A DNA stretch of 64,000 nt from Bifidobacterium choerinum. GTDB lineage: Bacteria; Actinomycetota; Actinomycetes; Actinomycetales; Bifidobacteriaceae. Positions 57,893-64,000 of the stretch are shown here, one piece after another. Both the position numbers and the translations under genes were made by a program. The notes below the pieces were generated by a model, which was given only the letters and a program-made list of their open reading frames with translations, was not told where the DNA came from and made no database searches. Numbering within the stretch: position 1 is the first letter of the stretch; every line of letters starts with the position of its first letter. The stretch covers positions 124,001 through 188,000 of the forward strand of contig NZ_JGYU01000002.1 in NCBI RefSeq assembly GCF_000741135.1. The letters run 5' to 3'.

Positions 57893-59068
57893 TCACGATG
57901 CGCGGTGCAGGTCGGCGATGACGTCGTCGACGACGGTCGCCAGTTCGCTCAGCAGATCGTTGCGTCCGCACGCGTCGGACAGGATCGCGAGCACATAGCC
58001 CTGCGGATGCGCCTGCAGGTCGTGCGCGCCGGCCGGCAATACGATGCCGGCGTCGTTGAGCGCGTAGAAGTCGCCTTCGCCGTAGATCCATCCGGCCTTC
58101 GTATACACTTCCTCGGATTCGGCATGTGCCATCTGGATCGACGAGTTGAGCGAGCCGCGCATCTGCTGCGCGAGCCACGCGCGCGCCTCCTTCGACGCGG
58201 CCGGCGTGCCGTCCGCCTTCGCCGGCGCCGCGTCCGAGAACAGATACTGGTATCCGAGCACCCACAGCCGTGCCAGGTCGCTCGCCGTCAGGAACTCGTA
58301 GTAGCCGGTGAGTGGCGCGTCGAAGGTGTAGCCGGCCGTCCATGCCGCGAACGGCGGCGTGCCGTAGCGCCGGTACAGCGATTCGTAGGCGTCGTTGTCG
58401 GAGACGGTGAGCGTCGCCGTGATCAGGCGGTTGAGATAGGCCGCGTCGGCGTCGACGCTCGTCGAGACCGAATCGAGGTCGAGCGCGCCCGTCTGCGCGA
58501 GCGACATGATGTACGGGGCCTTGATCGACGACGCCGAATACCGAGGCACGTTCGCGAAGGACGTGATGACGGCGCCGGTGCGCATGTCGACGACGGCGAA
58601 GGAGACCTCGAATCCCTGCTCGTGGTAGGCGCTGACCGCGTGCTGCAGCTGCGCGGATTCGGCGTCGGTCAATGTGACGCCGGCGGCCGACACGGCGGCG
58701 GCGCCGTCGGTCGCGCGCAGGTTCGCGAACGCGTCCGCCGCGACTTCGCTGAGGTTCGGCGTGACGACCGTCTTCTCGATGCCGCCCGACTGCGGCGTCG
58801 AGAAGACGGTCGGCGACTGCGGCGGCATCGGCATCGTCTGCGTGGCGGCGGCGGTGGGGTGGGCGGCGTTCGCGAGTCCGTCGCCGAAGACGCCGACGGC
58901 GCCGACGCTGAGCATGCCGGCGGCTGCGACGATCGTCGACGCGACGGCGATGCCCTTCCATTTGGCGATCGATTTGCGATGGCGGGCGATGGAGACGTCG
59001 AGCTGGGCGTCGGTCAGCGGCACGTCACGCCATTTGGGAATCGTGCCGCGTTTCGTCTTCTTCTGCAT
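57893..59068 (-). CDS. Serine hydrolase, class A beta-lactamase-like fold, membrane-anchored
   Basis: A basic cytosolic start and one helix (GIAVASTIVAAAGMLSVGAVGVF, residues about 40-62) precede an extracellular domain. Beta-lactamase/transpeptidase motifs are SASSIKAPYI (SxxK), VSDNDAYESL (SDN) and a degenerate third motif, TKAGWIY, in place of KTG. It is therefore more likely a wall hydrolase or inactive binding protein than a beta-lactamase. The protein has 391 residues from the ATG at 59068. An in-frame GTG at 59089 would add seven residues; neither start has a strong ribosome-binding site. It shares its strand with the ferredoxin reductase gene upstream, but a terminator separates them. 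Confidence 0.75.
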   Translation of the reverse strand: MQKKTKRGTIPKWRDVPLTDAQLDVSIARHRKSIAKWKGIAVASTIVAAAGMLSVGAVGVFGDGLANAAHPTAAATQTMPMPPQSPTVFSTPQSGGIEKTVVTPNLSEVAADAFANLRATDGAAAVSAAGVTLTDAESAQLQHAVSAYHEQGFEVSFAVVDMRTGAVITSFANVPRYSASSIKAPYIMSLAQTGALDLDSVSTSVDADAAYLNRLITATLTVSDNDAYESLYRRYGTPPFAAWTAGYTFDAPLTGYYEFLTASDLARLWVLGYQYLFSDAAPAKADGTPAASKEARAWLAQQMRGSLNSSIQMAHAESEEVYTKAGWIYGEGDFYALNDAGIVLPAGAHDLQAHPQGYVLAILSDACGRNDLLSELATVVDDVIADLHRAS

Positions 59069-59168
59069 CCCTGCGCACCCGTTTCTCACGTATGCCCACG
59101 CTCTTCCACAGCAAAACTATAGGGGCACCCTTCGGCATCGACGGGGCGTGGCGGCCACGGCGGACGCT

Positions 59169-59215
59169 GCGACGACGAGGGCGGGCGGCTCGTCGCCGCC
59201 CGCCCTCGTCGTCGC
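59169..59215 (-). terminator. Hairpin after the ferredoxin reductase gene
   Basis: GCGACGACGAGGGCGGGCGG and its exact complement pair around a 7-base loop, 25 bases past the stop codon of the minus-strand gene. Confidence 0.8.
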
Positions 59216-59239
59216 GGATTTCGTCGGATTGCGTCCGCG

Positions 59240-60688
59240 TCACTCGCCGTGGGCGAGACGACGGAACTCGTCGGGGTCGATGACCTTCTTGTGCTCGCGG
59301 CCTTCCTTCGCGCCTTCGGCGCGTTCGAAGGCGTCGACGCGCTTCCAGCCGGCGAAGTCGATCGGGTTGACGCCGCGCTCGGCGAGCAGACGGTCGATCG
59401 ATTCGGGGTCGCGGTCCGGCGCCAGACGCGCGTTCTCCTTGTTCTTCGCGAGATCCTCGAGCATCGCCGTGACGATCATCAGCGCGTCCGACTTCGTCGA
59501 ACCGATCAGGCCGACCGGCCCGCGTTTCGCCCAGCCGGTCGCATACAGACGGTCGCGCACCTCGCCGTTGACGGCGTCGACGGTGATGCGGCCGTCGCCG
59601 TTCGCGTTCGCCAGATGCGCGCCCTGCTCGTCATAGGCGATGCCCGGCACGGACTCCGGCTTGTAGCCGATCGCATGGTAGACGGCCTGCACCGGATAGT
59701 CGGTGAACTCGCCGGTGCGCGTCATCCTGCCGTCCGCCGAGGTCTCGGTGCGCTCGACGCGGATGCCGCAGACCTTGCCGTCCTCGCCGAGGATCTCGGT
59801 CGGCGCGGAGTTGAAGTGGATGTAGTACTTGCGGTCCGCCGGATTGCCTTCGAAGTCGACGTCGCCGTCGTCCTCCATGTCCTCGGCCATCTCGCGGATC
59901 GCGAACAGCTCCTCGACCATCTGGCGGGTCAGCTTGTCCTTACCGGCCTCCTCGATCGTGTCGTCGTCGAGCTCGAAGTCGTCCTCGTCGATGATCAGCT
60001 GGACGCCGGGCAGCTTCTCCATCTCGCGCAGCTCCTGAACGGAGAACTTCGCCTGCGCGACGCCGCGGCGGATGAACAGATGCAGCGTCTTCGCCTTGTT
60101 GCGCAGGATGCCCTCGTACACGTTGTCCGGAATGTCGGTGCGCGCGCGCAGGTCGTCGGCGTTGCGCATCAGCTCGCGGGCGACGTCCATCGCCACGTTG
60201 CCGCCGCCGATGACGGCGACCTCCTCGGCCTGCAGCGGCCACTCGCGCACGCCGGTCGGATAGCCGTCGTACCATTCGACGAACTTCGCCGCGCCGTAGA
60301 CGCCGTCGTAGTCGGCGCCCGGCAGATTGAGCGGCTTGTCCTTGATCGCGCCGGTCGCGAAGAGCACGGCGTCGTAGCGCTCGAGCAGGTCGTCGAGCGT
60401 CACGTCCTTGCCGAACTCCACGTCGCAGTACAGATGGATGTTCGGATTGTCGAGCGTCTTCTCGAGCGCGGACGCGATGAACTTGATCGACGGATGGTCG
60501 GGCGCGACGCCGTAGCGCACGAGGCCGAAGGGCACCGGCAGCTTCTCGAACAGGTCGATGCGCGCATCCGTGCCCAGACCCAGCTCGTCGCCGAGCTTGG
60601 CGAGCTGACGCAGGAAGATGTCGGAGGAATACACGCCGGCCGGGCCGGCGCCGATGACGGCAATACGAAGTTCAGAATCATTAGTCAC
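59240..60688 (-). CDS. Ferredoxin/adrenodoxin-type NADP reductase (FprA-like)
   Basis: This flavoprotein moves electrons between NADPH and ferredoxin-like carriers. The FAD-binding motif VIGAGPAGVYSSD starts the protein, the NADP-binding motif is VIGGGNVAMDVARE (about residue 165), and the ATG-like segment VLFATGAIKDKPL and the C-terminal YATGWAKRGPVGLIGSTKSDA are as in mycobacterial FprA. The length is 482 residues. The start is GTG at 60688, with no ribosome-binding site; a TACGCT 8 bases upstream would make a leaderless transcript. It is divergent from htpX. Confidence 0.92.
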   Translation of the reverse strand: MTNDSELRIAVIGAGPAGVYSSDIFLRQLAKLGDELGLGTDARIDLFEKLPVPFGLVRYGVAPDHPSIKFIASALEKTLDNPNIHLYCDVEFGKDVTLDDLLERYDAVLFATGAIKDKPLNLPGADYDGVYGAAKFVEWYDGYPTGVREWPLQAEEVAVIGGGNVAMDVARELMRNADDLRARTDIPDNVYEGILRNKAKTLHLFIRRGVAQAKFSVQELREMEKLPGVQLIIDEDDFELDDDTIEEAGKDKLTRQMVEELFAIREMAEDMEDDGDVDFEGNPADRKYYIHFNSAPTEILGEDGKVCGIRVERTETSADGRMTRTGEFTDYPVQAVYHAIGYKPESVPGIAYDEQGAHLANANGDGRITVDAVNGEVRDRLYATGWAKRGPVGLIGSTKSDALMIVTAMLEDLAKNKENARLAPDRDPESIDRLLAERGVNPIDFAGWKRVDAFERAEGAKEGREHKKVIDPDEFRRLAHGE

Positions 60689-60769
60689 GGCATACTAGCG
60701 TAGCCGATAAGCGCGAACGGGGGAAGGGGGTCAGATGGGACGGAACGGGGAGGCGAGCGCGGCCATCGG

Positions 60770-60775
60770 TACACT
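60770..60775 (+). promoter_or_regulatory. -10 box of a probable leaderless htpX mRNA
   Basis: TACACT is followed by 7 bases and the ATG at 60783. It supports this start over a frame 16 codons longer. Confidence 0.55.
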
Positions 60776-60782
60776 GGTGCCT

Positions 60783-61739
60783 ATGAACGGCAGACTACGG
60801 ATGCACAACCACTACAACGGGTTGAAAACGGCGATACTGTTCGCGATCATGTGGGCGATCATCATGGTCATCTGGTGGGCGACGGGCGCGTATGTGGACA
60901 CGCTCGTCTACTACGTCGCGGTCGGCCTGGGCATGTCCTTCGTCTCGTACTGGTTCTCCGACAGGCTCGCGCTCGCGTCGATGCATGCGCAGCCGGTCAG
61001 CGAGCAGGAGGCGCCGCAGCTGTATGCGATCGTGCGCGAACTGTCGCAGACGGCCGGCAAGCCGATGCCGCGCATCTACATCGCGCCGACCGAGACGCCG
61101 AACGCCTTCGCGACCGGACGCAACGAACGCCACGCGGCCGTGTGCTGCACGCAGGGCATCATGCGCATCCTCGACTACCGCGAGATGCGCGGCGTGCTCG
61201 GCCACGAGCTGATGCACGTGTACAACCGCGACATCCGCACGTCGGCGATCGCCGGTGCAATGGCCACCGTCATCACCTACCTCGGCTATTCGCTGATGTA
61301 CTTCGGCAACTCCACGCGCAACGACCGCGACTCCGACAACGGCGCCGGCGCGCTCGGCGCACTCGGCGCACTGCTCAGTATGATCCTCGCGCCGATCGCC
61401 GCGTCGCTGATTCAGATGGCGATCTCGCGCACACGCGAATACGACGCCGACGAGGACGGCAGCGTCCTGACCGGCGACCCGGACGCGCTCGCAAGCGCGC
61501 TGTACAAGATCCAGTACGGTATCGTGCAAAACCCGATGCCGGCGACGGCGACCGACCAGTCGACGGCGGCGATGATGATCGAGTCGCCGTTTTCGGCGAA
61601 GGGCTTCTCGCGGCTGTTCTCGACGCATCCGCCGACCGAGGACCGCATCGCCCGTCTGCAGCAGATGGCGGCCGACATGGGTGCGCCGGGCATCGACATG
61701 GGAGCAGCGCCCGGCGCGGTCGGCTCGCATCGGTACTGA
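60783..61739 (+). CDS. htpX: M48-family zinc metalloprotease HtpX
   Basis: HtpX degrades misfolded membrane proteins. The zinc site is GHELMHVYNRD (HExxH, about residue 140), with the third ligand glutamate in the later SRTREYDADEDG. Two N-terminal helices (AILFAIMWAIIMVIWWATG and LVYYVAVGLGMSFVSYWFS) and two central ones anchor it. The protein has 318 residues, slightly longer than the 290 of E. coli. Conserved FSTHPPTEDRIARL closes the catalytic domain. The ATG at 60783 is chosen on the leaderless pattern. A hairpin follows the stop by about 50 bases. Confidence 0.94.
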   Translation: MNGRLRMHNHYNGLKTAILFAIMWAIIMVIWWATGAYVDTLVYYVAVGLGMSFVSYWFSDRLALASMHAQPVSEQEAPQLYAIVRELSQTAGKPMPRIYIAPTETPNAFATGRNERHAAVCCTQGIMRILDYREMRGVLGHELMHVYNRDIRTSAIAGAMATVITYLGYSLMYFGNSTRNDRDSDNGAGALGALGALLSMILAPIAASLIQMAISRTREYDADEDGSVLTGDPDALASALYKIQYGIVQNPMPATATDQSTAAMMIESPFSAKGFSRLFSTHPPTEDRIARLQQMAADMGAPGIDMGAAPGAVGSHRY

Positions 61740-61790
61740 AACCAACGCCGAACCTGTTCGTTCGGCAGTGCGTATCATCTGAAGATCCAT

Positions 61791-61820
61791 ATCGGCGCGC
61801 TCCGCGAGGGGCGCGCCGAT
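61791..61820 (+). terminator. Hairpin after htpX
   Basis: ATCGGCGCGC pairs exactly with GCGCGCCGAT across a 10-base loop, separating htpX from the macrodomain operon. Confidence 0.65.
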
Positions 61821-61898
61821 GTTCGTCTGCGCCGGTCGGCGCACGGATGAGGTTCCGCCGCGGGAATAGTCGCATGTCCTCGCTGTTGTAGTAGTGTT

Positions 61899-61921
61899 GT
61901 TGTAATAACGATTGTTACAAC
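61899..61921. promoter_or_regulatory. Perfect dyad GTTGTAA-N9-TTACAAC before the macrodomain/sirtuin operon
   Basis: The arms extend by one more pair on each side (TGTTGTAA/TTACAACA). Arm sequence and spacing equal the site at 49808-49830 between the Rrf2 and NAD(P)-binding genes. It lies 30 bases before the first ATG, where a repressor would block RNA polymerase. Confidence 0.7.
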
Positions 61922-61951
61922 AGTGGAAGCGGATTGGGAAAGGCGGCGGCG

Positions 61952-62764
61952 ATGACACGTCTGGAGACGATCGATCGGCTGATCGACATGCTCGTCGAGG
62001 AGATGCCCGAGTATGCGCAGGAGGCGGCCGCGGTGCCGCGGTCCGAGGACGAACGGCGCGCGCTGCTGCGTGCGCTGATGAACGTGCGGCCGCCGATGCC
62101 GGCGTCGGAGCGTTTCCTCGCGTTGCAGGACGGGCTGCTGTGCGACGAGGTGGAACGGCGCGGCATCGTCGACGTGTCCTCGATCAAGCCGAGCGCGCTC
62201 GATCCGCGGTTGGCGGTGTGGCGCGGCGATATCACGCGGCTCAGGGTCGGCGCGATCGTCAACGCGGCCAATGCGGCGATGCTCGGCTGTTTCGTGCCGC
62301 TGCACCGCTGCATCGACAACGCGATTCATTCCGCTGCGGGCGTGCAGCTGCGTCTGGCGTGCGCGGAGCTCATGCAGGGCCGCGAGGAGCCGACCGGCGA
62401 GGCGCGGATCACGCCCGCCTTCGACCTTCCCGCCGATTATGTGGCGCACACGGTCGGTCCGATCGTCGCCGGCGCGCTCACCGCGCGCGACTGCGAGCTG
62501 CTCGCCTCATGCTACCGCTCGTGCCTCGACGCCGCCGCGGCGGCGGGATGCGCGTCCATCGCGTCCTGCTGCATCTCGACCGGCGAATTCGGCTTCCCGC
62601 ACGAACCTGCGGCGGCCATCGCCGTGTGGACCGTGCGCGCGTGGCTCGACGCGCACGAGGGAAGCGGACGGCCGATCGACCATGTGATCTTCGATGTGTT
62701 TTCCGAACAGGACGAGCGACTCTACCGGAATCTGCTCGACGGATATGACGACAAGGAGGAATGA
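61952..62764 (+). CDS. Zinc-containing macrodomain protein, protein-ADP-ribose hydrolase (SirTM-linked type)
   Basis: Macrodomains of this type remove mono-ADP-ribose from proteins modified by the linked sirtuin. The helical N-terminal part (residues 1-80) is typical of the SirTM-associated family. The macrodomain core starts at LAVWRGDITRLRVGAIVNAANAA, and the zinc/catalytic motif GCFVPLHRCIDNAIHSAAG (about 112-130) holds Cys113, His118 and Cys120 as likely metal ligands. SCCISTGEFGFPHEPAA is the ADP-ribose distal loop. The protein has 270 residues. The ATG at 61952 has GGAAAGG upstream; a TTG six codons earlier is less likely. Its stop overlaps the sirtuin start (ATGA). Confidence 0.9.
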   Translation: MTRLETIDRLIDMLVEEMPEYAQEAAAVPRSEDERRALLRALMNVRPPMPASERFLALQDGLLCDEVERRGIVDVSSIKPSALDPRLAVWRGDITRLRVGAIVNAANAAMLGCFVPLHRCIDNAIHSAAGVQLRLACAELMQGREEPTGEARITPAFDLPADYVAHTVGPIVAGALTARDCELLASCYRSCLDAAAAAGCASIASCCISTGEFGFPHEPAAAIAVWTVRAWLDAHEGSGRPIDHVIFDVFSEQDERLYRNLLDGYDDKEE

Positions 62765-63621
62765 TGACGATGGAACGGCGGCAGCATGAGGAGGTCGAAC
62801 GCGCACGTGACGTGCTCGCCGGCGCGCGGCGTGTGCTCATCGGCGCGGGCAGCGGCCTGTCGACGGCCGCCGGCCTGTGTTACGGCGGCGAACGCTTCCG
62901 GCGGCACATGGCGTCGTTCATCGAGCGCTACGGCATCACCGACATGTATTCGGCGGCATTCTACCCGTTCAAGGACGAGGCCGACAAGTGGGCATACTGG
63001 GCGCATCATGCGTCGGTGAACAATCTGGAGCAGCCGGCGCTGCCGCTGTACGAAGAACTGTATGACTGGGCGAAGGAACGCGACTATTTCGTGATGACGA
63101 CGAACGCCGACAGCCAGTTCGCCAAGGCCGGCTTCGACCCCGCGCGCATCTTCACGCCGCAGGGCGATTATGCGCACATCCAGTGCGCGCGCGGCTGCGA
63201 CGGCACCGTGTACGACGCGCGTGAGATCTTCGCTGTGATCGAACGTGACACGAACCCCGGCGAACGCACGCGCATCAGCGATCCGTCGCTGATTCCGCAC
63301 TGCCCGACCTGCGGCGGCCCGATGGCGATGCATCTGCGCATGGACGAATCGTTCGTGCAGGACGCGCAGTGGTATGCGCAGCAACGGCGGTACGTCGACT
63401 TCGTGCAGTGCGGCGCCGAACAGCCGACGGTGCTGCTGGAGCTCGGCGTCGGCTGGAACACGCCGACGTGGATCCGCCTGCCGTTCGAACGGCTCGCCCA
63501 GACGACCGGCATGCCGCTGGTCCGCATGAACCGTGACGATACCGCCATCGACCCGTCGGTGACTAACGGCATCGCGCTGGAGGGCGACATCGCGCAGCTG
63601 CTGCCTGCAGTGCTCGCATAG
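62761..63621 (+). CDS. Class M sirtuin (SirTM), protein ADP-ribosyltransferase
   Basis: SirTM enzymes transfer ADP-ribose from NAD to a target, rather than deacetylating. NAD-binding motifs are IGAGSGLSTAAGL (about 27-39) and MTTNADSQF (113-120). Canonical sirtuins have a catalytic His before Gly; here the position reads TPQGDY, with Gln135, as described for SirTM. The Zn ribbon has Cys142, Cys146, Cys181 and Cys184. The protein has 286 residues. It is co-translated with the macrodomain gene. In other bacteria the target is a lipoylated GcvH-like protein encoded in the same operon along with a lipoate ligase; neither is present here, and a tRNA gene follows. Confidence 0.9.
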   Translation: MMTMERRQHEEVERARDVLAGARRVLIGAGSGLSTAAGLCYGGERFRRHMASFIERYGITDMYSAAFYPFKDEADKWAYWAHHASVNNLEQPALPLYEELYDWAKERDYFVMTTNADSQFAKAGFDPARIFTPQGDYAHIQCARGCDGTVYDAREIFAVIERDTNPGERTRISDPSLIPHCPTCGGPMAMHLRMDESFVQDAQWYAQQRRYVDFVQCGAEQPTVLLELGVGWNTPTWIRLPFERLAQTTGMPLVRMNRDDTAIDPSVTNGIALEGDIAQLLPAVLA

Positions 63622-63691
63622 CGTGCACGCCCGCCCCTGTGGGCGACGGCTGTGGTAAGGTGGCTGATGCGGTCGAACGCCACGACCGCAT

Positions 63692-63762
63692 GCGGATGTA
63701 GTTCATCGGTAGAACGAAAGCTTCCCAAGCTTTAAAGGCGGGTTCGACTCCCGTCATCCGCT
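63692..63762 (+). tRNA. tRNA-Gly (anticodon CCC)
   Basis: The acceptor stem GCGGATG/CATCCGC is exact with T as the discriminator base. The anticodon loop TTCCCAA between AAAGC and GCTTT gives anticodon CCC, reading GGG. The T-arm is GCGGG-TTCGACT-CCCGT. It is 71 bases long and CCA is not encoded. It lies 70 bases past the sirtuin gene. Confidence 0.95.
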
Positions 63763-64000
63763 CTCTGAAATCGTTGGAAAATGGCCGTTTCTGGACCTCG
63801 AGACCCTATCGATCTGTACTATTTGCACGCTCTTCGCGCATCGATGTGCGCCAATGACGAGCCGGCGGCGGGCGACCTCGTTTGCGAACATCGGAGGGGA
63901 GTCGCGCGCCGGCCATGTTCGCAGACGGTGTCCGTTGCAAACACAACGGGGGCGAACCGCACCCATCGTGCTCGCGGAGGGCATCCATTGCGATCATCAG
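63763..64000. other. Sequence after tRNA-Gly, nothing supported
   Basis: Short open frames on the minus strand run to the window edge without ribosome-binding sites or recognisable domains. tRNA 3' ends are common integration sites, but I see no integrase fragment or repeat of the tRNA end here. Confidence 0.35.

Noticed and set aside
63754-63997. Minus-strand coding sequence after tRNA-Gly
   Set aside because: Two overlapping frames of similar length, no ribosome-binding site and no family similarity; too close to the window edge to judge.
63692-64000. Prophage or integrative element at the tRNA-Gly 3' end
   Set aside because: No integrase, no repeat of the tRNA end and too little sequence follows the tRNA.

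Overview
The window comes from a high-GC actinobacterium, most likely a Bifidobacterium. It carries the actinobacterial block crgA - DUF881 protein - class E sortase - pabA/trpG - pknB - pknA - pbpA - rodA/ftsW - pstP - fhaB - fhaA, which in this phylum usually lies near the replication origin. It also has a GH42 beta-galactosidase locus, a large phosphoenolpyruvate carboxylase, a DUF3073 protein and many LacI-type operators. Species cannot be fixed from the sequence alone.

Layout. 0-6.5 kb: 3' end of a DUF559-type nuclease-fold gene, a beta-carbonic anhydrase, and a galactoside locus (GPH-family permease, GH42 beta-galactosidase with a one-base frameshift, LacI regulator) with matching operator sequences. 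6.5-15.2 kb: housekeeping genes (ppc, ThrE-type exporter, trpS, DUF3073, SCP-like protein) plus an AT-rich patch with a 33-codon secreted-peptide ORF. 15.2-22.2 kb: glgP, a rhomboid protease, an 866-bp intergenic region packed with DnaA boxes and palindromes, and a SAM methyltransferase gene bracketed by inverted arrays of a 51-bp hairpin-forming repeat. 22.2-34.7 kb: the cell-division/cell-wall signalling cluster, whose pknB-to-pstP genes overlap by 1-4 bases. 34.7-42.3 kb: S9 dipeptidyl-peptidase, acyl-CoA synthetase, alpha/beta hydrolase, DMT transporter and a small membrane protein. 42.4-48.7 kb: a broken LPXTG-type surface protein, an RlmA-like methyltransferase, a NarL-type two-component system and a DUF5067 protein. 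48.9-53.3 kb: tRNA-Leu, a divergent Rrf2/NAD(P)-binding protein pair (YwnA/YwnB-like), a 53-bp tandem repeat, tgt and a truncated AraC regulator. 53.4-64 kb: HtrA protease, P1B-type ATPase, beta-lactamase-fold protein, ferredoxin-NADP reductase, HtpX, a Zn-macrodomain/class M sirtuin operon and tRNA-Gly.

The most interesting signals are as follows. (1) A 23-bp dyad, GTTGTAA-N9-TTACAAC, lies twice between the divergent Rrf2 and NAD(P)-binding genes and again, 12 kb away, directly upstream of the Zn-macrodomain/SirTM operon. This suggests one redox regulon that includes protein ADP-ribosylation; the lipoyl carrier and ligase usually linked to SirTM are not visible here. (2) A dense DnaA-box and palindrome region lies away from any dnaA gene in the window. 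(3) Inverted 51-bp repeat arrays flank a methyltransferase gene. (4) At least five genes have a TANNNT box exactly 7 nt before their ATG and no ribosome-binding site, which looks like leaderless transcription.
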